Assembly (NCBI GenBank): GCA_902584445.1
Contig: CACHZY010000005.1
Coordinates: 24,213 to 88,212, forward strand
Direction: 5' to 3'
Length of the DNA: 64,000 bases
DNA from: an uncultured Bacteroidota bacterium
GTDB lineage: Bacteria; Bacteroidota; Bacteroidia; Flavobacteriales; Flavobacteriaceae
Numbering within the stretch: the stretch's first letter is position 1; each line of letters opens with the position of its first letter. Below are positions 53,240 to 62,643 of the stretch, in pieces. Position numbers and translations under genes: made by a program. Under the pieces are notes generated by a model. That model saw only the letters and a program-made list of their open reading frames with translations. It searched no databases and was not told the origin of the DNA.

Positions 53240-54031
53240 ATGTTTAGGGGAGTTCTTAGGAAAATGATTACAGAAAAAGAAGTTCCAATTCGTTACTTTC
53301 TAGACCTGGAGCATGACTTTTTGATGATGAATAGATTTTTGGGTCGAAACCTAAAAATCACTTATGATGGGAGTCAATGTTTAAACTGTAATCAGTCTAA
53401 GTATATTTTTAGACAGGGTTTTTGTAAACAATGCTTTTTTGATATTCCATCAGCTGGAGATTGGGTTATGCGGCCCGAGCTAAGCAAAGCACATTTAGGT
53501 CTTGAGGATCGGGATTTAGAGTACGAAAAGAAAGTTCAGTTACAACCTCATTGGGTTTATCTCGCTTCAAGTAGTCATCTGAAGGTTGGAGTTACACGTA
53601 AAAGTCAAATTCCTACGCGATGGATTGATCAAGGAGCTCATCAAGCAGTAGGTATTTTAGAGGTTCCAAATAGATACCTGGCTGGTGTTGCAGAGGTTGC
53701 ATTAAAAGAGCACTTTTCTGATAAAACCAATTGGCGAAAAATGTTGCAAAATGAATATGAGGAGGTAAAATGGGAAAATGTTATAAAAGAAGCAATTGAT
53801 AAATTGCCTAAAGATTTAAAACCCTATATAATAAGTGGTACTAAAGTAACAGAGATTAATTTCCCTGTTTTACAATATCCAGATAAAGTAAAAAGTCTAA
53901 ATCTAGAAAAGGAGAATAAATTCTCAGGATTACTTAAAGGTATAAAGGGTCAATACCTTCTTTTTGAAGATCAAACAGTTTATAATATTCGATCAAATGA
54001 AGGAACCAGAGTAAAAATTGAGATTGACTAG
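53240..54031 (+). CDS. DUF2797 family protein
   Basis: 263 residues, cytoplasmic. The N-terminal part holds a zinc-knuckle-like set of cysteines (CLNCNQSKYIFRQGFCKQC), followed by a central region with LASSSHLKVGVTRKSQIPTRWIDQGA that recalls a GIY-YIG-like fold. LQYPDKVKSLNLEK and the C-terminal beta part complete the family. Function is unknown; RNA or DNA binding is only suggested by the cysteine pairs. Its stop overlaps the rluF stop by 4 bases. Confidence 0.85.
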   Translation: MFRGVLRKMITEKEVPIRYFLDLEHDFLMMNRFLGRNLKITYDGSQCLNCNQSKYIFRQGFCKQCFFDIPSAGDWVMRPELSKAHLGLEDRDLEYEKKVQLQPHWVYLASSSHLKVGVTRKSQIPTRWIDQGAHQAVGILEVPNRYLAGVAEVALKEHFSDKTNWRKMLQNEYEEVKWENVIKEAIDKLPKDLKPYIISGTKVTEINFPVLQYPDKVKSLNLEKENKFSGLLKGIKGQYLLFEDQTVYNIRSNEGTRVKIEID

Positions 54032-54765
54032 CGTTGTATCTTTGACGACTGATTTAAAAGTTGATTAATTTTATTAAGTTCTTCTGGTTTGAAATAACGC
54101 CATTTACCTACTTTAACGTCTAGCTTGATATTCATAATTCTTACCCTTTTAAGATCAACCACCTTGTAGTTTAAAAACTCACACATTCTTCGTATTTGTC
54201 GATTTAGACCTTGGGTCAGAACGATCTTAAATTTCTTTTTATGCGTTTGTTTTATAAAACATTTTTTAGTCACTGTATCAAGAACTGGCACTCCATTTCC
54301 CATTTTATCAATAAATTCCTTGGTAATTGGTTTATTGACAGTAACCAAATATTCCTTTTCGTGATTATTTCTCGCCCTTAAAATCTTATTCACAATATCG
54401 CCATCATTGGTTAAAAAAATCAACCCTTCGCTGGGCTTGTCCAATCGACCGATCGGGAAAATTCTCTTTGGATAATTAATAAAGTCTATGATATTATCTT
54501 TTTCTACACGTGTATCAGTGGTACAAACAATTCCTTTAGGTTTATTAAAAACTAGGTAAATAAGCTTATTTTTTGGGTTATTCAAAGCTTCCCCATTCAC
54601 TGTGATTTGATCTTCATGACATATTTTAAGTCCCATTTCAGCTTTTTTTCCATTCACTAAAACTCGTCCTGCTGCGATTAGTCTATCTGCTTCTCTTCGG
54701 GAACAATAACCTATTTCACTTAGGTGTTTATTTATTCTGGTCAGGGATTTTTCTTCATTAATCAT
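54028..54765 (-). CDS. rluF: 23S rRNA pseudouridine synthase RluF-like
   Basis: Converts a uridine in 23S rRNA to pseudouridine. 245 residues. The N-terminal S4 RNA-binding domain is INKHLSEIGYCSRREADRLIAAGRVLVNG. The catalytic domain carries the essential Asp in IGRLDKPSEGLIFLT and ends with GLNRQIRRMCEFLNYKVVDLKRVRIMNI. These features fit RluF better than RluB, but exact target position needs comparison. Third gene of sppA-yhhQ-rluF, 4 bases after the transporter. Confidence 0.9.
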   Translation of the reverse strand: MINEEKSLTRINKHLSEIGYCSRREADRLIAAGRVLVNGKKAEMGLKICHEDQITVNGEALNNPKNKLIYLVFNKPKGIVCTTDTRVEKDNIIDFINYPKRIFPIGRLDKPSEGLIFLTNDGDIVNKILRARNNHEKEYLVTVNKPITKEFIDKMGNGVPVLDTVTKKCFIKQTHKKKFKIVLTQGLNRQIRRMCEFLNYKVVDLKRVRIMNIKLDVKVGKWRYFKPEELNKINQLLNQSSKIQR

Positions 54766-54769
54766 ATCA

Positions 54770-55471
54770 TCAAATACTTATTTCTTCGCCTATTTCGAGT
54801 TGGAATTTTTTTCTAAAAAGCCAAACAAATAAATATAACAGTGGGGTATCCAGTGCGGCAACGATTATCTTAAAGATAAACCCAGATAATACCAACCCAA
54901 AAAATAAATCCCAAGGTAGAATTCCGAAAATAGACAACAACATAATTACTGAAAAAGTATCTAAGAACTGAGATGCAAAAGTGGAAAAGTTATTTCGCAA
55001 CCATAGCAGCCTCCCTTTGGTTAGCTTTTTCCAAAAGTGATATATTTTTATATCAACAAACTGTGCAATTAGGTAGGCTATCATGGAGGCTAAAACGGCT
55101 AATGGAGAAAGTGAAAAAACTTTTTCGAAGGTACCATCATCAACTGGAGAATTTTCTATTGCAGGAACATAATCGGCTAAGAGTAAAATCCCCATCGAAA
55201 AAAAAGAAGCAAAAATTCCAGCAGTTACAACCCTGTTGGCGGCTTTTTTCCCATAAATTTCAGAGATTAAATCAGTAATCAAAAATGTTAATGGGTAGGG
55301 TAAAATTCCAACTGATAGTTCAAACAGTCGAATACCAAATACCTCACCCTGAAACGGATACCAAAAAAAGAATTTTTGAAAAATCAGATTAGATACTACT
55401 AGTGAGGTAATGAATAATGCAGCAAGATACAAATAGATTTTTGCTGCCAGTTGCCGCTGTTGTGGTTTCAT
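54770..55471 (-). CDS. Queuosine precursor transporter, YhhQ family
   Basis: 233-residue membrane protein of the VUT/YhhQ family that imports queuosine precursors in studied bacteria. About six hydrophobic helices are visible. Family motif stretches include LPYPLTFLITDLISEIYGKKAANRVV and FASQFLDTFSVIMLLSIFG. The ATG directly follows the sppA stop (TAAATG), so it is co-translated with sppA. The ORF at 54973-55278 is a shadow. Confidence 0.9.
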   Translation of the reverse strand: MKPQQRQLAAKIYLYLAALFITSLVVSNLIFQKFFFWYPFQGEVFGIRLFELSVGILPYPLTFLITDLISEIYGKKAANRVVTAGIFASFFSMGILLLADYVPAIENSPVDDGTFEKVFSLSPLAVLASMIAYLIAQFVDIKIYHFWKKLTKGRLLWLRNNFSTFASQFLDTFSVIMLLSIFGILPWDLFFGLVLSGFIFKIIVAALDTPLLYLFVWLFRKKFQLEIGEEISI

Positions 55472-57226
55472 TTATTCAATATTTATCAAGAAAGGGATTC
55501 TTGCTTGAATACCTTCCACCTTGCTAAGTTCGAAAAATTCTGTGGTAAATTTTTCAATTGGGTTGTCAAATATTTTCAATTGGGCAAAAGAAAAAGCATC
55601 AAGAAGTATCTGCTCAAACTCATCCTCATACTTGGGGTAATCAACAATATTGAAGTTTTCAATATCTGCCATTTCCGCAGCAGTCTCTATTGCATCCTCA
55701 AGTCCTCCAAGGGCATCAACTAATCCATTTTCTTGCGCATCTTTACCTGACCAAACCCTTCCTTGCGATAGGGACTCTACTTTTTCCATTTCTAGAGATC
55801 GACCTTCCGCTACACGCGACTTAAAAGTGCTATAAATTTTTCTAATTGCACTTCTGGTTGAATTTTTAAACCCTTCACTTAATGGCTCGAAAAGGCTGTA
55901 GCCCATTGAATTCTTATTTGAGTTAACTTGTTCCGCGTTTACACCAATCCTATCTGCAAGCCCTTTAATGTTTGGAAACGCTGCAAATACACCTATAGAT
56001 CCGGTTATAGTCATTGGATCTGCATAAATTTTATCTCCTAAACAAGCAATATAATATCCTCCAGAAGCAGCGACATTTCCCATTGAGACTACTATAGGCT
56101 TTTTCCCCTTTAAGTTTCTCATGGTATTCAAAATTATCTCAGAGGTCATAGCATCCCCCCCAGGAGAATCAATTCGCAAGACAACCCCTTTAATATTTTT
56201 ATTTTCCACAACTTCATCAAGGGCTCGATTCAGTGCTTTTTTTCCAATGATTTCCTCTGATCCTTCAGTGTAAAGAATTGGTCCATTAGCATAGATGATT
56301 GCTATTCTGTCTTTTGTGTCATTTTCAAATGGTTTGATTTGGGTATTCATTTCATAAAATTCAACTGAATTTATGGAGTTATACTTATTTAGTTCCAATG
56401 CAGCTTTGAGGCTATTTTCAAAATCTTTCTCATAGATTAGCGCGTCAATCATTGCATTGGACATAGCTTCCTCCGCATCGGTTACGGCAAGTTCTTCTAC
56501 AAGCGTTTCCAAGGTGGTTTTGGAAATCACTCTACTTTCTGCTATCTCGTCACGAATGGTTGTCCAAAAAGCATCCAGCAGACCTTTGATTTGTCCTCGG
56601 TTTTCATTACTCATTTTCTTTTGTAAAAAAGGCTCAACAGCACTTTTGTATTTCCCATGTCGAATTACCTCCATTTTTATTCCAAACTGGTTTTGAAAAT
56701 CTTCATAGTAGAGTACCTCTGAGGAAAGTCCTTTAAGTTCTATTGCCCCCATTGGATTCATAAAAATACTATCTGCTACGGAACTGAGATAATACCCTTT
56801 TTGCGACATAAAATCAGCATAAGCGTAAATAAATTTACCTGATTTTTTAAAATTTTTAAGACAGTTTCTAATCTCTCGAGTCTGAGCCCATCCTGAGGCG
56901 ATTAAACCAGAGTTGAGTCTAATCCCTTTAATTTTAGGATCTTTTTTTGCTTTATTAATGCTGCCAATAATTGCATCCATCCCAACAATCGAGGGACCTT
57001 TTTCTGATAAAAATTGAAAAGGATTAAACGCAGGACTTCGATCCCTAACAGACAAATTTAAATTGAGATTTAAAATACTGTTTTCACTTACAAAAGCTGA
57101 ATCAACTTTCTCTATATTAACAGAAGTGGCGATGGCAGCGATACTGATGAAAAAGAAAATGATTATCAGACCAAGAGCTACAGTGGTTCCTAACAGAGAT
57201 GCTAAAAAACTTTTGAAGAAATTCAT
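55472..57226 (-). CDS. sppA: Signal peptide peptidase SppA (S49, long form)
   Basis: Membrane-anchored serine/lysine protease that degrades leftover signal peptides. The ORF track starts at 57247, but a TATCTTTG element overlaps that position, so the ATG at 57226 (MNFFKSFLAS) is preferred, giving 584 residues. One N-terminal membrane helix is followed by two S49 domains. The catalytic Lys is in RHGKYKSAVEPF and the Ser in GNVAASGGYYIACL. IDSPGGDAMTSEI and GSIGVFA are family motifs. First gene of sppA-yhhQ-rluF. Confidence 0.94.
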   Translation of the reverse strand: MNFFKSFLASLLGTTVALGLIIIFFFISIAAIATSVNIEKVDSAFVSENSILNLNLNLSVRDRSPAFNPFQFLSEKGPSIVGMDAIIGSINKAKKDPKIKGIRLNSGLIASGWAQTREIRNCLKNFKKSGKFIYAYADFMSQKGYYLSSVADSIFMNPMGAIELKGLSSEVLYYEDFQNQFGIKMEVIRHGKYKSAVEPFLQKKMSNENRGQIKGLLDAFWTTIRDEIAESRVISKTTLETLVEELAVTDAEEAMSNAMIDALIYEKDFENSLKAALELNKYNSINSVEFYEMNTQIKPFENDTKDRIAIIYANGPILYTEGSEEIIGKKALNRALDEVVENKNIKGVVLRIDSPGGDAMTSEIILNTMRNLKGKKPIVVSMGNVAASGGYYIACLGDKIYADPMTITGSIGVFAAFPNIKGLADRIGVNAEQVNSNKNSMGYSLFEPLSEGFKNSTRSAIRKIYSTFKSRVAEGRSLEMEKVESLSQGRVWSGKDAQENGLVDALGGLEDAIETAAEMADIENFNIVDYPKYEDEFEQILLDAFSFAQLKIFDNPIEKFTTEFFELSKVEGIQARIPFLINIE

Positions 57227-57244
57227 ATCAGTCGATTTTAATAA

Positions 57245-57252
57245 CAAAGATA
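57245..57252 (-). promoter_or_regulatory. Candidate -7 element (TATCTTTG) for sppA-yhhQ-rluF
   Basis: Minus-strand TATCTTTG ends 18 bases before the preferred sppA ATG and overlaps the ORF-track start, which decides the start choice. Confidence 0.4.
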
Positions 57253-57295
57253 GGGTTTGTGAAATTGTTTTACGAAATTTAATCTTAGGATTAAA

Positions 57296-58441
57296 ATGAG
57301 TAAAGCATATATTTCACTTGGCGCAAATGAAGGAAAACGCCTTGAAAACATTCAAGAGGCGGTCACTCGAATTCAAAATAAAATTGGTAATCTGATCGCA
57401 CTTTCCTCTCTATACCAAACTCCATCCCTGGGTTTTGACGGTCCAGATTTCCTTAATGCTTGTATTGAGATAGACACCAGCTTAAACCCTTTAGATGTAT
57501 TGGATAAGCTATTGGATATTGAGCGAGCTATGGGAAGAGAACCTTCCCCTGAAAAAGGCTATCAGTCAAGACCCATTGATCTAGATCTTCTATTTTATGA
57601 GGAACAAATCATTAATACGCTAGACTTAATTTTACCACATCCTAGAATAGCGCAGCGTAATTTTGTTCTCTACCCGCTAAATGAAATCAACCCCGAACTT
57701 GTTCATCCTGTATTAAAAAAAAATATTATTGACTTACTCTCTATTTCTCCAGATAAGACCAAGCCAAAAAAAAGTCCGCTATCCGATTGGTCTCCAGCAT
57801 TCTTTGAGAAAAGGGAAATTCTAATTTTTGAAGGGAATATAGGAGTTGGAAAAACCTTACTTGCTCAAAAAATTGCTAGACAATATCGAGTTCCCTTTCT
57901 ACAGGAGAATTTTAAAGAAAATCCTTTTTTGAAAAAATTTTATGAAGATCCAGTAACTTATGCTCTAGATCTAGAGAATCATTTTATGGAGGACCGATTT
58001 CAGCAATTTCAAACAGTTATTTATGATACTAAAGGCAATTCTAGTGGGGTAGCTGACCATTCACTTTTTCGATCACTAATCTTTGCTGAAATTAATCTAT
58101 CTCCATCCGATTTTGATGTATTTAAAAAGCATTATTTAGAAAGGTCCAAAACTTTTTCTTTTCCTGTAAAAGTAATTTACCTAAAACACACTATTGACCG
58201 ATTAAAGAAGAATATCATTAGAAGGGGGAGGACTTTTGAGCAAAAAATATCTACTGAATACCTAAAGAAAATAGAGCGAGGGTATCAATCATTTTTTAGT
58301 CATGAAAGTAAATATGATTTTTGTACTGTTGATCTTACAGATTTGGATTTTGTAAAAGAAGAAGCTGCCTATCAAATAATTCTATTGCGGATTAAAGCTT
58401 TTTTAGCTTTTGGTAAAAATCCCATAAAACGACACCACTAG
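57296..58441 (+). CDS. folK: FolK-deoxynucleoside kinase fusion
   Basis: 381 residues in two domains. Residues 1-160 are 6-hydroxymethyl-dihydropterin pyrophosphokinase of folate synthesis (ISLGANEGKRLENI, RPIDLDLLFYE, LPHPRIAQRNFVLYPL). Residues 175-381 are a deoxynucleoside kinase (Walker A FEGNIGVGKTLLAQ, VADHSLFRSLIFAE, and the Arg-rich lid RLKKNIIRRGRTFE). The fusion is known from Flavobacteriia and is a useful taxon marker; a physiological link between folate and nucleotide salvage is inferred. The end overlaps the opposite TrmH-like gene by 50 bases. Confidence 0.94.
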   Translation: MSKAYISLGANEGKRLENIQEAVTRIQNKIGNLIALSSLYQTPSLGFDGPDFLNACIEIDTSLNPLDVLDKLLDIERAMGREPSPEKGYQSRPIDLDLLFYEEQIINTLDLILPHPRIAQRNFVLYPLNEINPELVHPVLKKNIIDLLSISPDKTKPKKSPLSDWSPAFFEKREILIFEGNIGVGKTLLAQKIARQYRVPFLQENFKENPFLKKFYEDPVTYALDLENHFMEDRFQQFQTVIYDTKGNSSGVADHSLFRSLIFAEINLSPSDFDVFKKHYLERSKTFSFPVKVIYLKHTIDRLKKNIIRRGRTFEQKISTEYLKKIERGYQSFFSHESKYDFCTVDLTDLDFVKEEAAYQIILLRIKAFLAFGKNPIKRHH

Positions 58442-58925
58442 CAACGGCTATATTTAATGAGTGTTTGGTTCCCTCTTGTGGTATTTCGATCACACTATCG
58501 CATTGGCTTACTGCTTCCTGAGAAACACCTTTTACTTCATTACCCAATACAAAAGCGTATTTATGATCTTTATTAACCTCAAAATTCTCTAGAGACATTG
58601 CTCCATCAGTTTGTTCAATAGCGAAAACTTTTGTTCCTTTTTCTTGAAGCTTTTTGATTAAAGAGACTATTTCTTTTTGGTATTCCCAGTCTACTGATTC
58701 CGTTGCCCCCAATGCAGTTTTATGGATGTCTTTATGCGGCGGTACTGCAGTAATTCCACACAGATAGATTTTTTCAATCAAAAAAGCGTCAGCAGTTCTG
58801 AAAACAGATCCGACATTGTTTAAACTACGAATGTTGTCGAGAATTATAATTAAAGGGGTCTTGACTGCTTTTTTAAATACTTCTATCGTCTTTCGGTCCA
58901 GTTCGCTGTTTTTGAGTTTACGCAT
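58392..58925 (-). CDS. TrmH-family (SpoU) RNA 2'-O-methyltransferase
   Basis: 177-residue SPOUT enzyme using SAM to methylate ribose 2'-OH in RNA. SPOUT motifs are LDNIRSLNNVGSVFRTADAF (motif 1), FVLGNEVKGVS (motif 2) and IPQEGTKHSLNIAVASGVVLWD (motif 3, SAM-binding knot). No N-terminal RNA-binding extension is present, so the target (tRNA or rRNA) is undecided. Its 3' end overlaps folK by 50 bases in opposite directions. Confidence 0.9.
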   Translation of the reverse strand: MRKLKNSELDRKTIEVFKKAVKTPLIIILDNIRSLNNVGSVFRTADAFLIEKIYLCGITAVPPHKDIHKTALGATESVDWEYQKEIVSLIKKLQEKGTKVFAIEQTDGAMSLENFEVNKDHKYAFVLGNEVKGVSQEAVSQCDSVIEIPQEGTKHSLNIAVASGVVLWDFYQKLKKL

Positions 58926-59035
58926 GGGCTAAAAATACTAAATATTACAGGGGTCTCCTTGAGTGTTAACAAATTTTTCAAACCCAATTCTTGCAAGAAT
59001 TTATTAATAATTACATTCGTATAAACCGTTCTCAA

Positions 59036-61630
59036 GTGGCCAAATCTAAGAAGGAAACCCCTTTAATGAAACAATATAACCAGATCAAGGTAAAATATCC
59101 TGATGCGTTATTATTGTTTCGTGTAGGAGATTTTTACGAAACTTTTGGAGCTGACGCCATTCGTGCATCAAAAATATTGGGGATAATTCTGACTAAAAGG
59201 GGAGTGGGTAGTAATAGTGAAACAGAATTGGCAGGATTTCCTCATCACTCCCTAAATACTTATTTACCAAAACTTGTGAGGGCCGGTTGCAGGGTAGCCA
59301 TATGCGACCAGTTAGAAGATCCAAAAATGACCAAAAAAATTGTAAAAAGAGGTGTTACAGAATTGGTTACCCCGGGTGTTTCATTAAATGATGAGGTTTT
59401 AGAACACAAGAAAAATAACTTTTTGGCAGCAGTTGTTTTTGGAAAACAAAAAACAGGAATTTCTTTTTTAGACATTTCTACTGGAGACTATTGGGTTTCT
59501 GAGGGGAGTGTGATTCAAATGGAACAATTGTTACAAAACTTTTCTCCAACAGAGGTTTTGGTTGCCAAACCTTCTAAAAAGAATTTTACCAAATTAATGG
59601 GAAATCAATTTAATGTATTCTACCTGGAGGATTGGGTTTTTGAAAGCAGCTATGCAGAACAAAAATTGACCGACCATTTTAAAGTCACTGGACTTAAAGG
59701 TTTTGGAATTCAAGAAATGAAAGTTGGCGTTGTTGCCGCGGGGGCTATTTTGCATTATTTATCAGAGGCTCATCACAACAAAATACCCCACATTACTAGT
59801 ATTCGCCGAATTTTTGAGGAGGAATACGTCTGGATGGATAGATTTACAATACGAAACCTTGAACTCTTTCAATCCACCAACCCAAATGGTGTGGCATTGA
59901 TTGATGTTTTGGATCAAACCCTAACACCTATGGGAGGACGAATGTTAAAACATTGGCTAGCATTTCCCGAAAGAAATTTATCAAAAATTGAAGCCCGACT
60001 AAATGTCGTAGAGGCTTTTATAAAAGATGATTCAATGCACGATAAAATCGCTAATCACTTGAGGGAAATTACAGATATAGAGAGGATTGTCGCAAAGATT
60101 GCCACCCAAAAAATCAGTCCAAGGGCACTTGTGCAATTGGGTAAATCTTTGGATCAAGTTACTGGGATTAAGGTTTATCTTCTCGGCCATTCATCAAAAA
60201 AACTAAATACTTTAGGTGCAGGTTTTTTAGATGCTGGGGAGGTCATTAAATTAATTAAATCTACCCTAAAACCTGAGGCCCCAGTTTTGTTGGTTAAAGG
60301 TGAGGTCATTGCAGATGGAGTCAATATTGAGTTAGATGAGTTGAGGCAACTTTTGCATTCTGGAAAAGAACATTTAGATAGCATGCTTGAGCGGGAAAGT
60401 GAGCGAACCCAAATCCCCTCACTAAAAATAGCGTTTAACAATGTATTTGGCTACTATATCGAGGTACGCAATACTCATAAGGAGAAGGTGCCAGGGGATT
60501 GGATTAGAAAGCAAACCCTAGTTAGTGCTGAACGATATATCACAGAGGAGTTGAAAGAATTCGAAACCAAGATTCTTGGAGCGGAAGAAAAAATTAAGTC
60601 ACTAGAAAGTAAGCTTTATTTTGAACTACTCAAAGAACTACAAAAACATTTGGAGCTGCTTAAGACCAATGCGCAGCAGGTTGCAAGATTGGATGTGATG
60701 AGGTGTTTTGCTTTTTTGGCATTGAAGTACAACTATTCACGCCCCCATTTTTTTGATAAAACTATATTGGAGATCAAAGAAGGCCGCCACCCTGTGATTG
60801 AGCACCAATTACCGCCTGGGACTCCCTTTATCGCAAATGATTTAATTCTTGATCCTTCCAGTCAACAAATTATTATGATTACGGGGCCTAATATGTCGGG
60901 TAAGTCAGCGATACTTCGCCAAACCGCTCTACTGGTTTTAATGGCTCAAATGGGAAGTTTTGTGCCAGCGGTAGCTATGAAAACTGGGATTATTGATAAA
61001 ATATTTACTAGAGTAGGGGCCAGTGATAATATCTCTATGGGAGAATCTACCTTTATGGTCGAGATGAATGAAACCGCTTCAATTCTAAACAATATTACAG
61101 AAAACAGTCTAGTATTACTTGACGAAATTGGTCGGGGAACCAGCACCTATGATGGTATTTCTATTGCCTGGGCAATTGCTGAATATCTCCACGAACATCC
61201 TGCAAAATCGAAAGTGCTATTTGCTACCCATTATCACGAATTAAATGAAATGATCCATGATTTTACTCGTATAAAAAACTACAATGTTTCTGTAAAGGAG
61301 TTAGAGGATAAAGTGCTCTTTTTAAGAAAATTGATTCCTGGCGGAAGTGCTCATAGCTTCGGTATTCATGTAGCAAAAATGGCAGGTATGCCTGAGTTTG
61401 TTGTTCGTAGAGCCCACCAAAAATTAAAAGGCTTGGAGAAGTCCAATACTCTTGAAACTAATACTGAAAGTTTAAAGGTGGGTAAGGATGAGATGCAATT
61501 AAGTATTTTTAATTTGGACGATCCCTTATTAGAATCTTTGCGAGAGGAGATAACAGACCTAGATATTGATAAACTTACACCAATAGAGGCATTGATGAAG
61601 CTCAATCAGATCAAAAGACAATTAAAATAA
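59036..61630 (+). CDS. mutS: DNA mismatch repair protein MutS
   Basis: Recognises mismatches and starts repair. The ORF track starts at a TTG (58991); the GTG at 59036 (MAKSKKETPLMKQYNQIK) matches the usual Bacteroidota N-terminus and gives 864 residues. The mismatch-reading Phe/Glu motif is VGDFYETFG. The ATPase has Walker A TGPNMSGKSAILRQ and Walker B LLDEIGRGTSTYDG. The helix-turn-helix end is NQIKRQLK. The gene stands alone, with the divergent methyltransferase upstream and the tRNA cluster downstream. Confidence 0.96.
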   Translation: MAKSKKETPLMKQYNQIKVKYPDALLLFRVGDFYETFGADAIRASKILGIILTKRGVGSNSETELAGFPHHSLNTYLPKLVRAGCRVAICDQLEDPKMTKKIVKRGVTELVTPGVSLNDEVLEHKKNNFLAAVVFGKQKTGISFLDISTGDYWVSEGSVIQMEQLLQNFSPTEVLVAKPSKKNFTKLMGNQFNVFYLEDWVFESSYAEQKLTDHFKVTGLKGFGIQEMKVGVVAAGAILHYLSEAHHNKIPHITSIRRIFEEEYVWMDRFTIRNLELFQSTNPNGVALIDVLDQTLTPMGGRMLKHWLAFPERNLSKIEARLNVVEAFIKDDSMHDKIANHLREITDIERIVAKIATQKISPRALVQLGKSLDQVTGIKVYLLGHSSKKLNTLGAGFLDAGEVIKLIKSTLKPEAPVLLVKGEVIADGVNIELDELRQLLHSGKEHLDSMLERESERTQIPSLKIAFNNVFGYYIEVRNTHKEKVPGDWIRKQTLVSAERYITEELKEFETKILGAEEKIKSLESKLYFELLKELQKHLELLKTNAQQVARLDVMRCFAFLALKYNYSRPHFFDKTILEIKEGRHPVIEHQLPPGTPFIANDLILDPSSQQIIMITGPNMSGKSAILRQTALLVLMAQMGSFVPAVAMKTGIIDKIFTRVGASDNISMGESTFMVEMNETASILNNITENSLVLLDEIGRGTSTYDGISIAWAIAEYLHEHPAKSKVLFATHYHELNEMIHDFTRIKNYNVSVKELEDKVLFLRKLIPGGSAHSFGIHVAKMAGMPEFVVRRAHQKLKGLEKSNTLETNTESLKVGKDEMQLSIFNLDDPLLESLREEITDLDIDKLTPIEALMKLNQIKRQLK

Positions 61631-61711
61631 TACTTGATTTATTAATTTTTTTCATTAATTCCTCAACAATAAAAGTTTAGTAGAATTTAGATTAAAAATG
61701 TGATATTTTAC

Positions 61712-61719
61712 TATTTTTG
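61712..61719 (+). promoter_or_regulatory. Candidate -7 element (TATTTTTG) for the tRNA-Gly/tRNA-Leu transcript
   Basis: TATTTTTG ends 10 bases before the first base of tRNA-Gly, a distance that would put the transcription start just before the mature 5' end. No clear -33 TTG is seen. Confidence 0.35.
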
Positions 61720-61729
61720 CAACCCACAT

Positions 61730-61801
61730 GCGAAAGTAGCTCAGGGGTAGAGCATCACCTTGCCAAGGTGAGGGTCGCGGGTTCAAATCCCGTCTTTCGC
61801 T
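61730..61801 (+). tRNA. tRNA-Gly (anticodon GCC)
   Basis: Cloverleaf read directly: acceptor GCGAAAG/CTTTCGC, D-arm AGCTCAGGGGTAGAGC, anticodon arm CACCTTGCCAAGGTG (anticodon GCC), TPsiC arm CGCGGGTTCAAATCCCGTC, discriminator T. CCA is not encoded. Followed 17 bases later by tRNA-Leu. Confidence 0.96.
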
Positions 61802-61818
61802 CAGCTTTTTTAAGTCCT

Positions 61819-61903
61819 GCTCGAGTGGTGGAATTGGTAGACACGTTGGACTTAAAATCCAATGACCATTGCGGTCGTGCGGGTTCAAGTCCCGCCTCGA
61901 GTA
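61819..61903 (+). tRNA. tRNA-Leu (anticodon TAA)
   Basis: Class II tRNA: acceptor GCTCGAG/CTCGAGT, D-arm GGTAGACAC, anticodon stem TTGGA...TCCAA around CTTAAAA (anticodon TAA), long variable arm TGACCATTGCGGTCGT and TPsiC arm GCGGGTTCAAGTCCCGC. CCA is not encoded. Position 1:72 is G-T, as in the other tRNA-Leu here. Confidence 0.96.
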
Positions 61904-61906
61904 CAT

Positions 61907-61942
61907 AACGGGAGACAGTCGTAAGATTGTTTTCCGTTTTTG
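61907..61942 (+). terminator. Terminator hairpin after the tRNA pair
   Basis: AACGGGAGACAGTC, loop GTAA, GATTGTTTTCCGTT form a 14-bp stem with three G-T wobbles, followed by a short T-rich run. It begins 4 bases after tRNA-Leu. Confidence 0.75.
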
Positions 61943-61966
61943 TTTTCTTACTCCTGATTGTTGAAT

Positions 61967-62524
61967 CTAATTTAACCAGGATACTTTTTTTTCGATTGGA
62001 CCAGGATTTCTTGAAACAGTTTCTCCATCATATTTTCCCATATAAAAAATACCAAGGCACTTTTCTCCTTCACTAAGAGGGGTAAATTTGCCAATAGAGC
62101 TAATAAGTTTTGGGGAACTCCAGTAAGACCCAATATTAAGACTTGTTGCCATAAGCCACATATTTTGAACTGACATGGAAACAGAAGCTATTTCCTCCCA
62201 TTCTGGAACGGACTCATTTGGATCACGTTGCATACATATTAATATGATCGTAGAAGATTTCTTTGCCTTTTCAATCAAATTATTGTATTTAAATTTTGAA
62301 AAATTATTATTATCCTCTTTGTATTTGTCTGCTAAGAACTTTCCGAGATCATTCTTAGTTTTATTTTTTAAAACCTTAAACCTCCAAGGTTCTGTTTTTT
62401 TGTGAGTTGGAGCCCAATTAGCTGCTTCTAGAATTAAATTTATTTCTTCATTGGTAATAGTTAGATTATTGAATAGATGAGGCATAATAGACCGACGTGA
62501 TTTAATTATTTCGAGTAAATCCAT
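61967..62524 (-). CDS. Nitroreductase family protein
   Basis: FMN-dependent NAD(P)H oxidoreductase of the small nitroreductase family. The ORF track starts at 62545; the ATG at 62524 (MDLLEIIKSRRSIMPHLF) gives 185 residues and matches the family N-terminus. FMN-binding features are KSRRS at the start, ILEAANWAPTHKKTEPWRF and ASVSMSVQNMWLMATSLNIGSYW. The C-terminus has CLGIFYMGKYD. The physiological substrate is unknown. Between its start and the next gene (62525-62643) I see only AT-rich sequence. Confidence 0.88.
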   Translation of the reverse strand: MDLLEIIKSRRSIMPHLFNNLTITNEEINLILEAANWAPTHKKTEPWRFKVLKNKTKNDLGKFLADKYKEDNNNFSKFKYNNLIEKAKKSSTIILICMQRDPNESVPEWEEIASVSMSVQNMWLMATSLNIGSYWSSPKLISSIGKFTPLSEGEKCLGIFYMGKYDGETVSRNPGPIEKKVSWLN

Positions 62525-62643
62525 TTTTTTGTTTAAATTATACAAGACAGCTTTGATAAATTATTCTTATTTTTTTTTAATTATTTCTAAAAATTTATTC
62601 TATTAAGTACGTTAAAGGGTTTTTGTAATAACTCAAAAGTAAC

